DNA of 6,838 nt from Pseudomonadota bacterium. Lineage in GTDB: Bacteria > Pseudomonadota > Alphaproteobacteria > Rhizobiales > Hyphomicrobiaceae. Both the position numbers and the translations under genes were made by a program. Shown piece after piece: positions 5,837-6,838 of the stretch (positions are counted from its first letter, which is position 1; each line of letters begins with the position of its first letter). The DNA is taken from assembly GCA_023426855.1 (NCBI GenBank), contig JAEZBU010000142.1, positions 1 to 6,838 of the forward strand, in the 5' to 3' direction. The notes under the pieces are model-generated. The model was not told the origin of the DNA, searched no databases, and was given only the letters and a program-made list of their open reading frames with translations.

Positions 5837-6838
5837 CTACCCGGCCCCGAAAGGCGCGCTCCGGCCGGGATCACTCACCGTTGCAATGGGGCGCTTGCGT
5901 GGCGAAAGTGGTAGCGCTTCGTTTATCCTTCGGAACGTCGCCAGCGCCTGGCCGACAACCTGATCCATGTTGTAGTAACGGTAGGTCGCAAGCCGACCAA
6001 CGAACCAGGCATCGGGCTGCTTGCGCGCCAACCGCTCGTAACGTTTGAACAGCTCCGCATTCTGCGGTCGCGGCACCGGATAATACGGGTCGCCGTCGTC
6101 AGATGGATATTCGTAGGTCAGGCTGGTTCTCGCGTGACGCTGGCCCGTCAGATGCTTGTATTCGGTGACGCGCGTATAAGCTTCCGTTTGGGGATAGTTG
6201 ATCACCGCAACGGGCTGATGCCACGCCCGGTCGAGAGTGACATGCTGAAAGCGAAGCGACCGATAGGGCAATTTTCCATACCTGAACTCGAAAAACTCGT
6301 CGATTGGCCCGGTATAAATAAGCCGCTGGTACGGAACGACCTCTCGCATGCTGTGATAATCGACACCCAGCATGATCTGGATATTCGGATGCGCCAACAT
6401 GCGCTGAAATAGCGTCGTATATCCACGCTTCGGCATGAACTGAAACGCATCGGTAAAATAGCGATCATCGCGATTGGTCCTGACCGGAACCCGGGCTGTC
6501 ACGGATTTATCAAGCTGCGATGGGTCAATGCCCCATTGCTTGCGCGTATAGCCACGAAAGAACTTGTCATACAGCTCGCGCCCGACCTTACTGACAACGA
6601 CATCTTCCGACGTCCGGACATCTGAAATCAGCTCCGCTCTGTCGGCGAAAAACTGCTCCAAACCCTTTGAATCGAGCATCAATCCATACAATCGGTTGAC
6701 AGTATCCAGATTGATCGGCACCGGCACCAGCATACCGTCGACGCGCGCCAGCACGCGGTGCTCGTAGAAGCGCCAATCCGTAAACTGCGAGAGATAGAAA
6801 AATATCATCTCGGAGTTTGTATGAAAAATATGCGGGCC
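5837..6838 (-). CDS. glf: UDP-galactopyranose mutase, N-terminus cut by window edge
   Basis: The frame is open to the window edge, and 333 residues are visible, beginning GPHIFHTNSE, a conserved segment of this enzyme. The internal ATG at 6808 is therefore not the start. About 50 residues with the FAD-binding Rossmann motif lie outside. The enzyme is a cytoplasmic flavoprotein that interconverts UDP-galactopyranose and UDP-galactofuranose for surface glycans. Visible signatures, numbered from the edge, are FFRGYTRKQWGIDPSQLD (93-110), ARVPVRTNRDDRYF (115-128), FMPKRGYTTLF (134-144), YTGPIDEFF (175-183), the substrate-phosphate arginine region YTRVTEYK (221-228), and VGRLATYRYYNMDQVV (280-295) at the flavin site. 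The tail after about 305 is longer than the conserved core and rich in Pro/Arg. Several hand-counted 60-base lines here are 43-55 percent GC, against about 65 percent in bkdA1 and the GTPases, which suggests separate acquisition. Confidence 0.93.
   Translation of the reverse strand, partial: GPHIFHTNSEMIFFYLSQFTDWRFYEHRVLARVDGMLVPVPINLDTVNRLYGLMLDSKGLEQFFADRAELISDVRTSEDVVVSKVGRELYDKFFRGYTRKQWGIDPSQLDKSVTARVPVRTNRDDRYFTDAFQFMPKRGYTTLFQRMLAHPNIQIMLGVDYHSMREVVPYQRLIYTGPIDEFFEFRYGKLPYRSLRFQHVTLDRAWHQPVAVINYPQTEAYTRVTEYKHLTGQRHARTSLTYEYPSDDGDPYYPVPRPQNAELFKRYERLARKQPDAWFVGRLATYRYYNMDQVVGQALATFRRINEALPLSPRKRPIATVSDPGRSAPFGAG

Overview
The window reads as a GC-rich proteobacterial chromosome segment, most likely alphaproteobacterial by protein style. 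The sequence does not allow a genus call. Every gene I can support lies on the minus strand, so transcription runs from high to low coordinates. The two window edges cut the first and last genes. No tRNA, rRNA, CRISPR array, insertion sequence or phage gene is visible.

In transcription order the layout is as follows. (1) 6838-5837 is a UDP-galactopyranose mutase gene (glf) missing its N-terminal FAD-binding end. It is clearly less GC-rich than the rest. (2) 5815-5576 is a small 79-codon gene of unknown function starting 21 bp after glf. (3) 5575-5369 is a non-coding leader with a striking nested inverted repeat at 5461-5555. (4) 5368-4112 and 4115-2577 are two P-loop GTPase genes overlapping by 4 bp (ATGA). 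The first carries a C-terminal DUF697-like hydrophobic region and the second has two N-terminal membrane helices. (5) 2576-2389 is a 188-bp gap, the likely promoter region for what follows. (6) 2388-1153, 1150-137 and 125-1 are bkdA1, bkdA2 and the start of bkdB. They encode E1-alpha, E1-beta and E2 of the branched-chain 2-oxoacid dehydrogenase complex, in the classic Pseudomonas putida-type order.

The bkd genes form one tightly packed operon whose products assemble into a single complex. It oxidatively decarboxylates the 2-oxoacids from Val, Leu and Ile to branched acyl-CoAs. The lpdV-type E3 gene would be expected just beyond coordinate 1. The two GTPases almost certainly act together at the inner membrane, but their job is unknown. 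glf makes UDP-galactofuranose for surface glycans and looks functionally unrelated, perhaps the edge of a transferred polysaccharide locus.

The most interesting parts are the paired GTPases and the structured leader in front of them. The leader's two mismatches both become G-U pairs only in RNA of the operon's own strand.
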